Source: Lanius collurio
Taxonomy: Eukaryota > Chordata > Aves > Passeriformes > Laniidae
Direction of reading: 5' to 3'
Assembly (NCBI GenBank): GCA_020086605.1
Contig: JACBWW010000051.1
Coordinates: 1,196,097 to 1,260,096, forward strand
Length of the DNA stretch: 64,000 bases
Part shown: piece by piece, positions 63,230 through 64,000 of the stretch
Layout: every line of letters begins with the position of its first letter
Position numbering within the stretch: position 1 is the first letter of the stretch
The notes under the pieces: generated by a model
The model's input: only the letters and a program-made list of their open reading frames with translations
What the model was told of the DNA's origin: nothing
The model's database searches: none
Translations under genes and position numbers: made by a program

Positions 63230-63734
63230 TGACAGTGACTCAGAGGGCGGGTCGATGGACGCTGAGGTCTAAGCTGCACCCCTTTTGGGTGGCTCCCAGA
63301 CTACAACCACCTCCCCTTATTCTGGAAAGTTCTTGCCCTTTTGGATTGATTATTGGCTCCCTGTCGTGGCTCCCGCCTCCCTGTTTCCCTCACTGGTTCC
63401 TGTTAAATTGTATCCTCCCCCTTACCTGTACCCTATTGGTTACTTCCCTTTTTCCCCACCTTGTTCCACCCCCTATAAAAAGCTGCACAGACTGTGCTCA
63501 GTCTGATGTTGGTTGCTGGACCCTCCAGTAATAAGCTCATTGGAACCCACACCATTGGCCCCTCTCACCTTCTTTGCCTCTGGGGTGATGTGGGCCCAAG
63601 TCAGTGGCTACCTGCTGTGCCTCCTGAGCAGGAGGCAGTACACACGTGTGCCTCTGCCTGCCACCCAAGGTGTCCCTGCAGATGTCGTGGAGGTGACGCT
63701 GCATCCCCTCAAACTGAGGGCACGCCAGAGCTCT
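63230..63734 (+). mobile_element. Probable solo LTR, plus sense; limits uncertain
   Basis: A pyrimidine-rich U3-like block (63290-63470) with repeated ATTGG motifs leads to CCCCTATAAAAAGCTGC (TATA at 63474-63480), a leader with CTCAGTCTGATG, and AATAAG at 63530-63535, a variant poly(A) signal. This layout is that of a gammaretroviral-type LTR. GACCA occurs on both sides (63225-63229, 63735-63739) and would make a 5-bp duplication, but the right end would then read GAGCTCT rather than the expected CA. The boundaries are therefore tentative. Overlapping open frames up to 100 codons on this block are not credible genes. Confidence 0.5.
63474..63535 (+). promoter_or_regulatory. LTR TATA box and variant poly(A) signal
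   Basis: TATAAAA (63474-63480) and AATAAG (63530-63535) are 50 bases apart, with a C/T-rich U3 upstream containing CTATTGGTT near 63432. Confidence 0.55.
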
Positions 63735-63739
63735 GACCA

Positions 63740-64000
63740 ATGAGCCAGCAAAGCATCACACAGCTACCATATATTAGACATAAAAAACTCACATGGGTAG
63801 AGCAAACAATCCAAACTTCTGCCAAGTGCTTGGGGACTTGTGGTCCCAGAAGTTCAGGTGAAGTCTCTGAAGACTCACCAAACAGTTCTGAGTTTAACAC
63901 CTCTTGCCTTTAATACATTTTATCATAGTATTCTTTGAGAATTCCTACTTTGCAGGTAGGTCCCATCACGGAGAAAATATCCTTGGCCTGAAAATAATTG
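63740..64000. other. No gene seen; window edge
   Basis: This is AT-rich unique sequence reaching the end of the window, and nothing is recognised in it. Confidence 0.6.

Overview
This 64 kb window looks like non-coding sequence from a bird, most likely a songbird (passerine). It is AT-rich and CpG-poor. No open frame on either strand encodes a protein family I recognise, and I see no rRNA, tRNA or CRISPR array. The bird assignment rests on two things. First, there are two decayed CR1 retroposon pieces (about 52.0 and 61.8 kb). Second, several endogenous-retrovirus (ERV) long terminal repeats (LTRs) have termini such as TGTCGTGGTTT, which I associate with songbird genomes. The naming is from memory, not from a search. 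The window is best read as intergenic or deep-intronic sequence, and I cannot tell which.

Layout. 0-15 kb: unique AT-rich DNA with a (TA)24 microsatellite, a G/T-rich tract, a pair of overlapping hairpins and a 28-bp tandem duplication. 15.0-16.1 kb: a solo LTR on the minus strand. 16-25 kb: unique DNA with a TA/TG microsatellite and two pyrimidine tracts. 25.2-25.6 kb: a well-bounded solo LTR on the plus strand (7-bp terminal inverted repeat, 4-bp target duplication CTAG). 25.6-43.5 kb: mostly unique DNA with a 57-bp tandem duplication, two copies of an unexplained 62-bp sequence 4.9 kb apart, an RFX-like inverted repeat and an A/C-rich tract. 43.5-50.6 kb: a cluster of four LTRs in alternating orientation. 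One of them is interrupted by a 38-copy minisatellite with a 28-bp unit that switches to 26 bp. 50.6-64 kb: unique DNA with the two CR1 remnants, an unexplained GC-richer segment at 55 kb, a perfect 22-bp palindrome, a CpG-enriched patch at 57.6-58.0 kb and a final LTR at 63.2-63.7 kb.

There is no gene system to describe. The elements that could act are the LTR promoters: CCAAT and TATA boxes, poly(A) signals and one strong splice donor are visible. I found no gag, pol or env coding sequence, so the LTRs appear solo or fragmentary. The points most worth following up are the LTR-embedded minisatellite with a hairpin in every unit, the 62-bp sequence pair, and the unclassified 55 kb segment. 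I did not find a convincing new biological system.
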